Under the pieces are notes generated by a model. The model was not told the origin of the DNA. It saw only the letters and a program-made list of their open reading frames with translations, and did not search any database. A program made the position numbers and the translations under genes. From Mesorhizobium sp. M1B.F.Ca.ET.045.04.1.1 (GTDB lineage Bacteria; Pseudomonadota; Alphaproteobacteria; Rhizobiales; Rhizobiaceae): DNA of 64,000 nt. The stretch is taken from NCBI RefSeq assembly GCF_003952465.1, contig NZ_CP034448.1, positions 6,611,001 through 6,675,000 on the forward strand, read 5' to 3'. Below, piece by piece: positions 42,994-52,001 of this stretch (position 1 is the stretch's first letter; every line of letters begins with the position of its first letter).

Positions 42994-44244
42994 GTGGAGG
43001 AGACACGCCGAATCCTGGTTATCGGCACCGGCGACACCAAGACCGACGAACTGCTGTTCATGCGCGAGCGCATCGAGGCGGTCGGCGGCGTTGCCGTGAT
43101 GATGGACGTCAGCGTGCTTGGCGATCCGCCCTACAGGCCGGAGCATGACCGGCATGCCGTGGCCCGCGCCGCCGACACGACTATCGAAGCGATCATCGCC
43201 AGCGGCGACGAGAACTCGGCAATGACGCTGATGGCGCTCGGCGCGTCGCGACTTGCCCGCTCGCTTCATGACAAGGGCGAGATCGACGGCGTCATCGCGC
43301 TCGGCGGCTCTATGGGCACCGACCTCGCGCTCGACGTCGCGCTTGCGCTGCCGCTCGGCGTGCCGAAATTCGTCGTCTCGACAATCGCCTATTCGCATCT
43401 ATTGCCGCCCGAGCGCATCGCCACGGACCTGATGATGATCTTGTGGGCGGGCGGCCTCTATGGCCTCAACAGCGCCTGCAAGGCGGTGCTGTCGCAGGCT
43501 TGCGGCGCGGTCGTAGGCGCGGCGCAGGCTGTGGTCAAACCCGATGTATCGCGGCCGAAGATCGGCATGAGCTCGCTGGGAAAAAGCTGCTTGCAATATA
43601 TGGTGACGCTGAAGCCGGAACTGGAAAAGCGCGGCTATGAGGTGATCGTCTTCCACACCACCGGCATGGGCGGACGGGCGCTGGAAGCGATTGCCGCGCA
43701 GAAGGGTTTCGTCGCGGTGCTTGACTTCAGCCTGCAGGAGCTTGCCAACCAGCTCACCGGCTCGGTGGTGAATTCGGGCAGCGACCGGTTGGAGAATGCT
43801 GGGCGGCAGGGCATCCCGCAGATCGTCGCGCCCGGCGCCATCGACATGGTGGATTTTCCGACCTGGCAGGCGGTGCCGTCGCGCTTCACCGAGCGGCCCT
43901 ATCATGCGCACAACCGGCTGCTTGCCTCCGTCACGTCGGACGGCGCGACGCGCCAGGAAATCGCGCGCGCCATCGGCGAGAAGCTAAGTACGGCAACCGG
44001 CCCGACCGCCTTCATCCTGCCTGTCGGCGGCATCCAGCAATGGGACAAGGAAGGCGAGCCGCTCTATGAGCCGGAAGCGCTTTCGGCATTTGTCGCCGAA
44101 ATGCGCATGAGCGTGCCCGCCAATGCCGAGCTGCATGAAATCGCCGGCCACATCAACGACGCCGCCTTCAGCGCCAAGGCGCTGGAGATCTTCGACCGCT
44201 GGGTCGCCGGAGGCATCGTTCCGCCCGGCAGGCAAGCGGCATGA
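42994..44244 (+). CDS. Tm-1-like ATP-binding domain protein (UPF0261)
   Basis: 416 residues. The N-terminus RILVIGTGDTKTDELLFMRE and the glycine-rich ALGGSMGTDLALDVALALPLG match the UPF0261/Tm-1 N-terminal domain. The plant member inhibits tobamovirus replication; the bacterial role is unknown. Start is a GTG at 42994, with GAGGAG seven bases upstream. It overlaps the HAD gene by four bases. The TIM-barrel enolase-like partner that often accompanies this family is not seen here. Confidence 0.87.
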   Translation: MEETRRILVIGTGDTKTDELLFMRERIEAVGGVAVMMDVSVLGDPPYRPEHDRHAVARAADTTIEAIIASGDENSAMTLMALGASRLARSLHDKGEIDGVIALGGSMGTDLALDVALALPLGVPKFVVSTIAYSHLLPPERIATDLMMILWAGGLYGLNSACKAVLSQACGAVVGAAQAVVKPDVSRPKIGMSSLGKSCLQYMVTLKPELEKRGYEVIVFHTTGMGGRALEAIAAQKGFVAVLDFSLQELANQLTGSVVNSGSDRLENAGRQGIPQIVAPGAIDMVDFPTWQAVPSRFTERPYHAHNRLLASVTSDGATRQEIARAIGEKLSTATGPTAFILPVGGIQQWDKEGEPLYEPEALSAFVAEMRMSVPANAELHEIAGHINDAAFSAKALEIFDRWVAGGIVPPGRQAA

Positions 44245-44905
44245 GCGAGGCGAAGCCAAAAGCGCTGGTGCTCGATTTCGGCGGCGTCGTGACACGCACG
44301 CTGTTCGAGACGCATGCGCTGACCGAGCGCGCGCTCGGGCTCAAGCCCGGCACGCTCAACTGGCGCGGGCCGTTCGACCCGGCCTCCGATGCGCTGTGGC
44401 GCTCGATGCAGGCCGACGAGATCAGCGAGCGCGATTATTGGAAGACGCGCACGCGCGAGGTCGGCCGGCTGGTCGGGGAAGACTGGCATGACATGTCGAC
44501 CTTCGTGCAGCGGGCGCGCGGCGCCGAACCGCAGGCGGTGGTGCGGCCGGAGGCTGAGCGGGCGATCCACATTGCCCATGAAGCCGGCGTGCGGCTCGCC
44601 ATCCTCTCCAACGAGCTCGACCTGTTCTACGGCAAGTCTTTTCGCGAACGGCTGCCGCTGCTTGCGCTGTTCGAGGCGATCGTCGACGCGACCTACACGA
44701 AATCCTCAAGCCCGACGCCCGCGCCTATGCGATGGTCGGCGAGGCATTGCAGGTGCCGCTTGCGGCCTGCGTCTTCGTCGACGACCAGAAGCGCAATGTC
44801 GACGGCGCGATTGCCGCCGGCATGCCCACCGTTCAATTCGACGTCGCAGAGCCGGCGCGAAGCTATGCCGAGGCGCTCAGTCCTTTCGGCCTGATGCTCT
44901 CCTAA
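44241..44905 (+). pseudogene. HAD-superfamily hydrolase, single-base frameshift
   Basis: Starts MSEAKPKALVLDFGGVVTRTLF (HAD motif I in variant form, LDFGGV) and has motif II in RLAILSNELDLF. After DATYTK, near 44700, the frame slips by one base. The next frame continues LKPDARAYAMVGEALQVPL and then CVFVDDQKRNVDGAIAAGMP (motif IV, with the acidic pair), ending at 44905. The 665-base span is one short of a whole number of codons. With one base restored it would be a normal 221-residue phosphatase-like HAD protein. Confidence 0.85.
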
Positions 44906-44929
44906 TCGGAAAAACCGGAGTCCCTCCCG

Positions 44930-46288
44930 ATGCGTGACATCAACTTCCTCACCGAAAACAACGCCAAGCCGATCTGGCACCCGATGGCGCATCCGGCCGA
45001 AATGCGGGCGACGCCGCCGAAGATCATCATGAAGGGCGAAGGCGTATCGGTCACCGATGCCGAGGGCCGCACCGTGCTCGACGCCGTCGGCGGCTTGTGG
45101 AACGTCAACCTCGGCTACAGCTGCGATCCGATCAAGCAGGCGATGGCCGCCCAGCTCGACGCCCTGCCCTATTACTCCGGCTTTCGCGGCACCTCCACCG
45201 GACCGTCTATCGAGCTTGCCTATGACCTCACCGAATGGTTCGCGCCGGAAGGCATGGTGCGCGCCTTCTTCACCTCGGGCGGCTCGGACTCGGTCGAGAC
45301 GGCGCTCAGGCTCGCGCGCCAATATTGGAAAATTCGCGGCCAGGGCGACCGGACGAAATTCCTGGCGCTGAAGAAGGGCTATCACGGCACGCATTTCGGC
45401 GGCGCCTCGGTCAACGGCAACGCGAATTTCCGCCGCAACTACGAGCCGCTGCTGCCCGGCGTCTTCCATACGCCGGCGCCGTGGACCTATCGCAACCCGT
45501 TCGACGAGACCGATCAGGCAAAGCTGGCAAAGCTGTGCGCGCGGGCGATCGAGGACGAGATCGCCTTCCAGGGCGCCGACACGATCGCCGCGTTCATCAT
45601 GGAGCCGGTGCTCGGCGCCGGCGGCGTCATCGTTCCGCATGAAAGCTTCATGCCGATGGTCCGGGCGATCTGCGACCGCCACGATATCCTTTTGATCGCC
45701 GACGAGGTGGTGACCGGCTTCGGCCGCACCGGCGCCTGGGCGGGCTCGCGGCTCTCCGGCGTGAAGCCGGATTTCATGACCATCGCCAAGGCGGTCACCT
45801 CTGGCTATTTCCCGCTCGGCGCCACGCTGATAGGCGCCAAGGTTGCAGACGTCTTCGAGACCGACAAGACGAGCTTCGGCGCGATCGGCCATGGCTACAC
45901 CTATTCGGGCCACCCCGTGGGTTGCGCGGCCGGCCTTGCGGCGCTCGCCGAGACGAAGCGGCTCGCCGTCAACGAGAACGCCGCGGCGCGCGGCGTCGAG
46001 CTCGGCAAGGCGCTCGAAGCGTTGAAGACGAAGCACGCGCTGGTCGGCGACGTCCGCTACCAGGGTTTGATGGCAGCGCTCGAGCTCGTCTCCGACCGCG
46101 CCGCCAAGAAGCCGGCCGACAAGAAGACGATGACCGCTGTCGCCGACGCTGCCTATGGCGCCGGCGTCATGCTGCGCGTCTCCGGCAACACCGTCATCCT
46201 GTCGCCGCCGCTGGTGATTTCGGCGACAGATGTGGCGAAGATCGCGGAAGGGTTGGATGTGGGATTGGCGGCTGCTGCGGCAGCCTAG
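44930..46288 (+). CDS. Class III aminotransferase (omega-amino acid--pyruvate type)
   Basis: 452 residues, PLP-dependent. Schiff-base Lys is in FMTIAKAVTSGYFPLGA, the cofactor Asp in LLIADEVVTGFGRTG, and TSGGSDSVETALRLARQYW holds the phosphate site. The N-terminal WHPMAHPAEM is typical of beta-alanine/omega-amino acid transaminases. It is last in the rightward unit after IclR2, the Tm-1-like gene and the HAD gene. The amine donor is not certain. Confidence 0.91.
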   Translation: MRDINFLTENNAKPIWHPMAHPAEMRATPPKIIMKGEGVSVTDAEGRTVLDAVGGLWNVNLGYSCDPIKQAMAAQLDALPYYSGFRGTSTGPSIELAYDLTEWFAPEGMVRAFFTSGGSDSVETALRLARQYWKIRGQGDRTKFLALKKGYHGTHFGGASVNGNANFRRNYEPLLPGVFHTPAPWTYRNPFDETDQAKLAKLCARAIEDEIAFQGADTIAAFIMEPVLGAGGVIVPHESFMPMVRAICDRHDILLIADEVVTGFGRTGAWAGSRLSGVKPDFMTIAKAVTSGYFPLGATLIGAKVADVFETDKTSFGAIGHGYTYSGHPVGCAAGLAALAETKRLAVNENAAARGVELGKALEALKTKHALVGDVRYQGLMAALELVSDRAAKKPADKKTMTAVADAAYGAGVMLRVSGNTVILSPPLVISATDVAKIAEGLDVGLAAAAAA

Positions 46289-46354
46289 CGAATAGGGAAT
46301 AGCGAGTAGCGAATAGGGACCGAGCTTTTCCCCTACTCGCTATTCGCTATTCGC
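46288..46354. terminator. Bidirectional hairpin between convergent genes
   Basis: 22-bp arms at 46288-46309 and 46333-46354 pair with one mismatch; they are built from GAATAG/CTATTC units. The structure overlaps the stop of the aminotransferase and the last codons of the AraC gene. The arms are themselves short direct repeats. Confidence 0.65.
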
Positions 46355-47219
46355 TACTCACTATTCGCTCCCTCCGCCATGCCGCCGGCGACACCCCAAC
46401 CGCTTGGCGGAAGAAGCGTGAGAAATAGGCGGGATCGTTGAAGCCGGTCTCGTAGGCGATGTCCTCGACCGTGCGGATGGTGAACAGCAGCAGACGCTTG
46501 GCCTCGACCAGGCGCCTTTCGCCAATCGCCTGACGCACGCCGGAGCCCAGCACCTGATGCGCAGCCTTGTCGAGCAGATGCCTGGTGGTGCCGAGTTCCT
46601 CGACATACCGCTCGACCGGCCAATCGTCGCGGAAGTGGCGGTCGATCAGCCGCCTGAGACGGCCGCCCAGCGCAACCGCGGCCGGCACGGTCACCGCATG
46701 CGATTGCGCATCGAGGCGGGCGATGTGCGACAGCGCGACGGCGACCAGCGGCGGCAGGATTTTTTCCGCGCCGGGTTGCGCCTCGGCATATTCAGCCTGG
46801 ATCATCCTGACTGTGTCGCCGAGCCTTTGCCAAAGCGCTGCCTCGCCCCGTCCGGTGACGAAAACCGGCTGGTCGAGCGGCAGCGCGGAATGTTCGGCGA
46901 TCACAGCAAGCGCCGCATCCGCGACCGAGACGACAATCGCGTCCGTGCCCGGCTCGATGTCGAAGCCATGCACCACGCCGCTCGGCATGAAGCTCACCGT
47001 CGGTGCCGAAAAACTCCAGGTTTCATCCTCGATCCGGTAGATGCCCCGACCACTCGTCCAGAAGGTGACCTGCGCCATCTGCGGATGCTTGTGAGCCAGC
47101 ACCCGGCCGCGATGCACGGAGGCGCGGGCCAGCACAGTTTCGACGTGCAAAAAGCCGACATCAAGGGCCCGCGCCGGTTCGCCGTAAACGAAGAATTCGG
47201 GAATAAGGGACTGGGTCAT
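46347..47219 (-). CDS. AraC family regulator, HpaA/PobR-like
   Basis: 290 residues. N-terminal cupin sensor (VLAHKHPQMAQVTFWTSGRG) and C-terminal double HTH, the second being TVEDIAYETGFNDPAYFSRFFRQAVGVSPAAWR. Regulators of this type (HpaA, PobR) activate aromatic hydroxylase genes when bound to the hydroxylated acid. It is divergent from hpaB, so it probably activates hpaBC in response to 4-hydroxyphenylacetate. Confidence 0.88.
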   Translation of the reverse strand: MTQSLIPEFFVYGEPARALDVGFLHVETVLARASVHRGRVLAHKHPQMAQVTFWTSGRGIYRIEDETWSFSAPTVSFMPSGVVHGFDIEPGTDAIVVSVADAALAVIAEHSALPLDQPVFVTGRGEAALWQRLGDTVRMIQAEYAEAQPGAEKILPPLVAVALSHIARLDAQSHAVTVPAAVALGGRLRRLIDRHFRDDWPVERYVEELGTTRHLLDKAAHQVLGSGVRQAIGERRLVEAKRLLLFTIRTVEDIAYETGFNDPAYFSRFFRQAVGVSPAAWRRERIVSSE

Positions 47220-47285
47220 GACGCCGGAAAAAATCCAACCTATTTTGGATTTTGTCCATAACCCGCGGCGGTCAAATTCGCTAAA

Positions 47286-47299
47286 CTTAACATGTTAAG
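47286..47299. promoter_or_regulatory. 14-bp perfect palindrome upstream of hpaB
   Basis: CTTAACATGTTAAG, in the gap between the AraC gene and hpaB and directly before the ribosome site. The core ACATGT also centres the larger palindrome between hpaR and hpaF. The same MarR-type repressor (HpaR) may therefore bind both; that is inference. Confidence 0.6.
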
Positions 47300-47310
47300 G
47301 GAGGATGATG

Positions 47311-48855
47311 ATGCGATCGGAAGATTTCCGTGCCGACACGTCGCGGCCGTTCACGGGCACCGAATATCTGGCGAGCCTGCGCGACGGGCGCGAGGTCTAT
47401 ATCAATGGCGAACGGGTGGCCGACGTCACCAGCCATCCGGCGATGCGCAATTCGGTGCGTTCGCTGGCGCGCCTCTACGATGCGCTGCACGATCCCAATC
47501 AGCAACCGGTCCTGACCTCGCCGACCGACACCGGCTCGGGTGGCTACACGCACAAATATTTCCGAGTTGCCCGCTCCGCTGCCGAGCTTGCAGCGCAGCA
47601 AAGCGCGATCGCGCATTGGGCGCGCATGACCTACGGCTGGATGGGCCGCACCGCCGACTACAAGGCGGCGCTGATGAACACGCTCGGCGCCAATGCCGAA
47701 TGGTACGGGCCGTTCAAGGACAATGCGCGAGCCTGGCACAAACGCGCCCAGGAAGCGGTCCTGTTCATGAACCACGCGATCGTCAATCCGCCGATCGACC
47801 GCCACAAGCCGGCCGAGCAGGTGAAGGACGTGTTCGTGCACATCACCAAGGAGAACGACGCCGGCATCTGGGTGTCCGGCGCCAAGGTGGTCGCAACGTC
47901 GTCGGCGCTGACCCACTACAATTTCCTGGCGCAGAGCTCGGCGACGGTCACCGAGGATCCGTCGCTTTCGGTGATGTTCATCGTGCCGATGAACGCACCG
48001 GGCATAAAGATGTTCTGCCGCGTCTCCTACGAGCAGACGGCGAACAGCGTCGGCCACCCCTTCGACTATCCGCTGTCGTCGCGCTTCGACGAGAACGACG
48101 CGATCCTGGTGCTCGACAATGTCTTCATTCCCTGGGAGGACGTGCTGGTGCTGCGCGATGCGCAAAAAATCCTGTCCTTCCATCCGGCGTCGGGCTTCAT
48201 GCACGGCTACTGCTTCCAGGGCTGCACGCGCTTTGCCGTCAAGCTCGACTTCCTCGCCGGCCTGCTCGCCAAGGCCTTGCGCGCCACCGGCGGCGACGCC
48301 TTCCGCGGCAACCAGGCGGCGCTCGGCGAGGTGATTGCGCTGCGCCACATGTTCTGGAGTTTTTCCAACGCGATGGCGCACAATCCCATTCCATGGGCGA
48401 ACGGCGCGGTGCTGCCCAATCTCGAGGCGGCGCTCGCCTATCGCACCTTCATGTCGGAGGCTTATCCGCGCGTCATCGATACGGTGCGCCGGGTGATCGC
48501 CTCGGGGCTGATCTACCTGCCCTCCTCGGCGCGCGACTTCGACAACCCGGAGATCGACCGCTATCTCGCGCAATATGTGCGCGGCTCGAACGACATGGGC
48601 CATGTCGAGCGCATCAAGATCATGAAGCTTTTGTGGGACGCGACCGGCACCGAATTCGGCGGCCGTCATGCGCTCTATGAGCTCAACTATGCCGGCGCGC
48701 CCGAAGAGGTGCGGCTGCAGGTGCTGAAGGGCGCCGAGCGCGGCGGTCGGCTGAAGCAGATGGAGGAACTCGTCGACCAATGCATGGCCGACTATGACGA
48801 AAAGGGCTGGACCGGCGATAGCTGGCTGCCGCCGCTTGCCGCCCAGGCCAACTGA
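47311..48855 (+). CDS. hpaB: 4-hydroxyphenylacetate 3-monooxygenase, oxygenase component
   Basis: 514-residue FADH2-dependent oxygenase adding a hydroxyl to 4-hydroxyphenylacetate to give homoprotocatechuate. The N-terminus (TGTEYLASLRDGREVYINGERV), the middle (FMNHAIVNPPIDRHKP), and the C-terminal flavin-binding fold (GTEFGGRHALYELNYAG) match the HpaB family. Three ATG codons occur at 47305, 47308 and 47311. Only the last has proper spacing (six bases) from AAGGGAGG. It is followed by hpaC, which supplies reduced flavin. Confidence 0.93.
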   Translation: MRSEDFRADTSRPFTGTEYLASLRDGREVYINGERVADVTSHPAMRNSVRSLARLYDALHDPNQQPVLTSPTDTGSGGYTHKYFRVARSAAELAAQQSAIAHWARMTYGWMGRTADYKAALMNTLGANAEWYGPFKDNARAWHKRAQEAVLFMNHAIVNPPIDRHKPAEQVKDVFVHITKENDAGIWVSGAKVVATSSALTHYNFLAQSSATVTEDPSLSVMFIVPMNAPGIKMFCRVSYEQTANSVGHPFDYPLSSRFDENDAILVLDNVFIPWEDVLVLRDAQKILSFHPASGFMHGYCFQGCTRFAVKLDFLAGLLAKALRATGGDAFRGNQAALGEVIALRHMFWSFSNAMAHNPIPWANGAVLPNLEAALAYRTFMSEAYPRVIDTVRRVIASGLIYLPSSARDFDNPEIDRYLAQYVRGSNDMGHVERIKIMKLLWDATGTEFGGRHALYELNYAGAPEEVRLQVLKGAERGGRLKQMEELVDQCMADYDEKGWTGDSWLPPLAAQAN

Positions 48856-48867
48856 CGGAGGCAGGCG

Positions 48868-49377
48868 ATGGAGGCACAAGTCGCGAGGCTGGAATTCCGC
48901 GAGGCCATGGCGCGGGTCTGCGCGCCGGTCAACATCGTCACCACCGACGGCCCGGCCGGGCGCGGCGGCTTTACCGCGACCGCCATGTGCAGCGTCTCCG
49001 ACGATCCGCCGACGCTGCTGGTCTGCATGAACGAGCGTTCGGCGCAGACCGGCATGTTCCTCGCCAACCAGCGTTTTTGCGTCAACGTGCTGACCCAGTC
49101 GCACATGCATCTGGCGGGAAAGTTCGCCGGCGCGATCCGCGACATGGCCGAGCGTTACAGCGCCGCGCGCTGGCAGACCATGCCATCCGGCATGCCGGCG
49201 CTGCTCGATGCCATCGTCAGCTTCGATTGCGAGATCGGCGCGGTGAACAAGGTCGGCACGCACAATGTGATGTTCGGCCGTGTGGTCGACATCCGCCACG
49301 GCAGCGACGAGGCGGCGCTGCTCTATGTCGGACGCAATTACATGCAGCCGAGCGCGCTGGGGAGTTTTGGGGGGTGA
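48868..49377 (+). CDS. hpaC: Flavin reductase partner of HpaB
   Basis: 169-residue FMN/FAD reductase domain protein (FREAMARVCAPVNIVTTDGPAGRGGFTATA, then QTGMFLANQRFCVNVL). It makes free FADH2 from NADH for HpaB. It starts 12 bp after hpaB, with GGAGG upstream. Confidence 0.93.
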   Translation: MEAQVARLEFREAMARVCAPVNIVTTDGPAGRGGFTATAMCSVSDDPPTLLVCMNERSAQTGMFLANQRFCVNVLTQSHMHLAGKFAGAIRDMAERYSAARWQTMPSGMPALLDAIVSFDCEIGAVNKVGTHNVMFGRVVDIRHGSDEAALLYVGRNYMQPSALGSFGG

Positions 49378-49381
49378 GCAT

Positions 49382-49412
49382 CTTCCCTTCTCCCACAAGG
49401 GGAGAAGGGAAG
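49382..49412. terminator. Bidirectional hairpin between hpaC and hpaR
   Basis: CTTCCCTTCTCC (49382-49393) and GGAGAAGGGAAG (49401-49412) pair perfectly around seven bases. It lies between two convergent genes. Confidence 0.7.
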
Positions 49413-49424
49413 TCCCGCCAAGGA

Positions 49425-49862
49425 TCACCCCTCCGTCGATTCCGACTGAATCAGGCTCTCCAGCATATCCAGCAGGCGCTCGTGCTCTTCGGCGCCGTAG
49501 CGCTTCTCGATGGCGTCGTAGATGGCGATGCGCTCGGGCGCCAGTTCCTCGATCAGCGCCACGCCGGCCGGACTGATGGCGAGCAGCGCTCGGCGGCCGT
49601 CGTCCTTGACCTTGTTGCGGGTGATGAACTCCCGCTCCTCCATCGCCTTGATGATGCGGGTCAGGCTGGGCGGCAAGATCGAGGCGCGGTTGGCGAGCTC
49701 GGTCGCTTCCAACGGCCCTGTCTCCGCAAGCACACGCAGCACGCGCCATTGCTGCTCGGTGATGTCGTGGCGGGCAAGCATCGGCCGGAAATGCGCCATG
49801 ATCACTTCGCGGGCGCGAAGCAGAGCCATCGGCAGCGAACGGCGAGTGCTGGGCGGTAGCAA
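49425..49862 (-). CDS. hpaR: MarR family repressor of homoprotocatechuate genes
   Basis: 145 residues, matching HpaR: MALLRAREVIMAHFRPMLARHDITEQQWRVLRVLAE, then the wing region SLTRIIKAMEEREFITR. The start is a TTG at 49862 with GGAG eight bases upstream, giving MLPPSTRRSLPMALL. A longer frame upstream reaches 50024 but would run through the operator. HpaR represses the meta-cleavage genes in the absence of inducer; the operon hpaF-hpaE-hpaD and beyond is divergent from it. Confidence 0.92.
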   Translation of the reverse strand: MLPPSTRRSLPMALLRAREVIMAHFRPMLARHDITEQQWRVLRVLAETGPLEATELANRASILPPSLTRIIKAMEEREFITRNKVKDDGRRALLAISPAGVALIEELAPERIAIYDAIEKRYGAEEHERLLDMLESLIQSESTEG

Positions 49863-49994
49863 AATCAGGTCTCCGAAAAATCCAATCCAGTACGACTCGC
49901 GGCAAATATTAAGGCTCGGGTCGCAGCTATATCCGCGATTTTGCCGGGAGCGGCAATCCCACCCCGGAAGCTGCATTGGCATAGAGAACGACGC

Positions 49995-50036
49995 TTGACA
50001 TTCGGCCGTCAAGATGTAATTCACATGTTAATTACA
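49995..50036 (+). promoter_or_regulatory. Promoter and HpaR-type operator ahead of hpaF
   Basis: TTGACA at 49995-50000 is a good -35 box. A 22-bp near-perfect palindrome follows at 50015-50036: TGTAATT, core ACATGT, AATTACA, with one mismatched pair. It covers the expected -10 region, which fits repression by a MarR protein. Its core resembles the palindrome ahead of hpaB. Confidence 0.72.
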
Positions 50037-50050
50037 AGGTGGAGGAACCC

Positions 50051-50437
50051 TTGCCGCACATGGCGATCGAATATTCGGCGAATCTCGACGCGAAGGTCGA
50101 CATGGGCGAGCTCTGCGCGCTGGTCTCGCGCACCATCCTCGAAACCGGCCTGTTCGAGCCGGGCGCGGTGAGAGTGCGCGCCTTCCGCGCCGAGGCCTAC
50201 GCGATCGCCGACCGGCTGCCCGAGAACGGCTTCATCGACATGAATTTCCGCATCGGCAAGGGCCGCAGCGCCGAGGAGAAGAAGCGCGCCGGCGAGGCGA
50301 TCTTCGCGGTCGTCACGGATCATCTCGGGTCGCTGTTCGCCACGCCGCATTTCGCGCTGTCGCTGGAGATCCGCGAGATCGACGCCGAACTCAGCTGGAA
50401 GAAGAACGCCATCCATCCGCGCCTGCGTGGCAAGTAA
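50051..50437 (+). CDS. hpaF: 5-carboxymethyl-2-hydroxymuconate delta-isomerase
   Basis: 128 residues, tautomerase superfamily. The start is a TTG at 50051 with GGAGG at 5-base spacing. It gives MPHMAIEYS, so that after Met removal Pro-1, the catalytic base, is at the N-terminus. Choosing the ATG at 50060 would lose that Pro. The conserved FIDMNFRIGKGRSAEEK follows. First gene of the meta-cleavage operon. Confidence 0.93.
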   Translation: MPHMAIEYSANLDAKVDMGELCALVSRTILETGLFEPGAVRVRAFRAEAYAIADRLPENGFIDMNFRIGKGRSAEEKKRAGEAIFAVVTDHLGSLFATPHFALSLEIREIDAELSWKKNAIHPRLRGK

Positions 50438-50473
50438 ACGGGCGCGGCAAATAATCGAGAACAGGAAAGACCC

Positions 50474-51991
50474 ATGGCGGCACTGGACGACAATCTGAGA
50501 AAAGCCGAGGCCTATCTCGAACGCTTCCGCACAGACGGCGTGCTCAACCAGATCGGCGGCGAGGCGGTGCCCTCCGCCGACGGCTCGACCTTCGAGACGC
50601 TCTCGCCCGTCGACCTCAAGCCGCTTGCCACGGTCGCGCGTGGCAAGGCCGCCGACATTGACCGCGCCGCTAAGGCTGCCCGGGCCGCCTTCAAGGACTG
50701 GGCGGCGATCTCGGGCGACGCCCGCAAGAAGCTGCTCCACAAAATCGCCGACGCCATCGTCGCGCGGGCGGAGGAGATCGCCTTCGTCGAATGCATGGAC
50801 ACCGGCCAATCGCTGAAGTTCATGGCCAAGGCAGCACTGCGCGGCGCGGAGAATTTCCGCTTCTATGCCGACCGCGCGCCGGAAGCGCGCGACGGCCGCT
50901 CGCTCAGGGCGCCAGGCCAGCTCAACATGACGACGCGCGTGCCGATCGGCCCGGTCGGCGTGATCACGCCGTGGAACACGCCCTTCATGCTCTCGACCTG
51001 GAAGATCGCGCCGGCTTTGGCCGCCGGCTGCACGATCGTCCACAAGCCGGCGGAGCTATCGCCGCTCACCGCCCGGCTGCTGGTCGAGATCGCCGAGGAA
51101 GCAGGGCTCCCCAAGGGCGTCTGGAATCTCGTCAACGGTTTTGGCGAAGACGCCGGCCGGGCGCTGACCGAGCACCCCGATATCAAGGCGATCGGCTTCG
51201 TCGGCGAGAGCCGCACCGGCTCGATGATCATGAACCAGGGCGCCGAGACGCTGAAGCGGGTGCATTTCGAGCTCGGCGGCAAGAACCCGGTCATCGTCTT
51301 CGCCGACGCCGATTTGGAGCGCGCCGCGGACGCCGCCGTCTTCATGATCTATTCGCTGAACGGCGAGCGCTGCACCTCGTCCTCGCGCCTCTTGGTCGAA
51401 GCGTCCGTCCACGACAAGTTCACCGATCTGGTGGCGGGGAAGGCCAGGCGCATCAGAATAGGCCATCCGCTCGACCCCGAAACCGTGGTCGGTCCCCTCA
51501 TCCATCCGATGCACGAAGAAAAAGTGCTGTCCTATATCGAGATCGGCAAATCGGAAGGCGCGGTGGTTGCCGCCGGCGGCGGCAAGTTCGCCGGCCCCGG
51601 CGGCGGCTGCTATGTCAGCCCGACGCTGTTCGTCGGCGCCACCAACAAGATGCGCATCGCCCAGGAGGAAATCTTCGGGCCGGTGCTGACCGCTATCCCG
51701 TTCAAGGACGAGGCCGAGGCGCTGGCTCTGGCCAACGACACGCGGTATGGCCTCACCGGTTATCTGTGGACCTCGGACGTCACCCGCGCGCTGCGCTTCA
51801 CCGATGCGCTCGACGCCGGCATGATCTGGGTGAATTCGGAGAATGTGCGCCATCTGCCGACGCCGTTCGGCGGCGTCAAGAGTTCGGGCATCGGCCGCGA
51901 CGGCGGCGACTGGTCGTTCGACTTCTACATGGAAACCAAGAACATCGCGTTCGCCACGGCGCCGCATTCGATCCAGAAGCTCGGCGGCTGA
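50474..51991 (+). CDS. hpaE: 5-carboxymethyl-2-hydroxymuconate semialdehyde dehydrogenase
   Basis: 505-residue aldehyde dehydrogenase oxidising the ring-cleavage product. Catalytic Cys in GERCTSSSRLLVEA, Glu in FELGGKNPVIVF, cofactor loop PWNTPFMLSTWKIAPALAAG. It lies between hpaF and hpaD, the usual order in such operons. The family also includes betaine aldehyde dehydrogenases, but the context is decisive. Confidence 0.93.
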   Translation: MAALDDNLRKAEAYLERFRTDGVLNQIGGEAVPSADGSTFETLSPVDLKPLATVARGKAADIDRAAKAARAAFKDWAAISGDARKKLLHKIADAIVARAEEIAFVECMDTGQSLKFMAKAALRGAENFRFYADRAPEARDGRSLRAPGQLNMTTRVPIGPVGVITPWNTPFMLSTWKIAPALAAGCTIVHKPAELSPLTARLLVEIAEEAGLPKGVWNLVNGFGEDAGRALTEHPDIKAIGFVGESRTGSMIMNQGAETLKRVHFELGGKNPVIVFADADLERAADAAVFMIYSLNGERCTSSSRLLVEASVHDKFTDLVAGKARRIRIGHPLDPETVVGPLIHPMHEEKVLSYIEIGKSEGAVVAAGGGKFAGPGGGCYVSPTLFVGATNKMRIAQEEIFGPVLTAIPFKDEAEALALANDTRYGLTGYLWTSDVTRALRFTDALDAGMIWVNSENVRHLPTPFGGVKSSGIGRDGGDWSFDFYMETKNIAFATAPHSIQKLGG

Positions 51992-52001
51992 CCGGAGACA
52001 C

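Noticed and set aside
46288..46354. Short GAATAG repeats as a CRISPR remnant
   Set aside because: Units are 7-8 bp, directly adjacent, and form one inverted hairpin; no spacers are present.
47287..49905. A leftward open frame of about 870 codons
   Set aside because: Antisense to hpaB and hpaC and off-frame with hpaR; product is Arg/His-rich with no domain.
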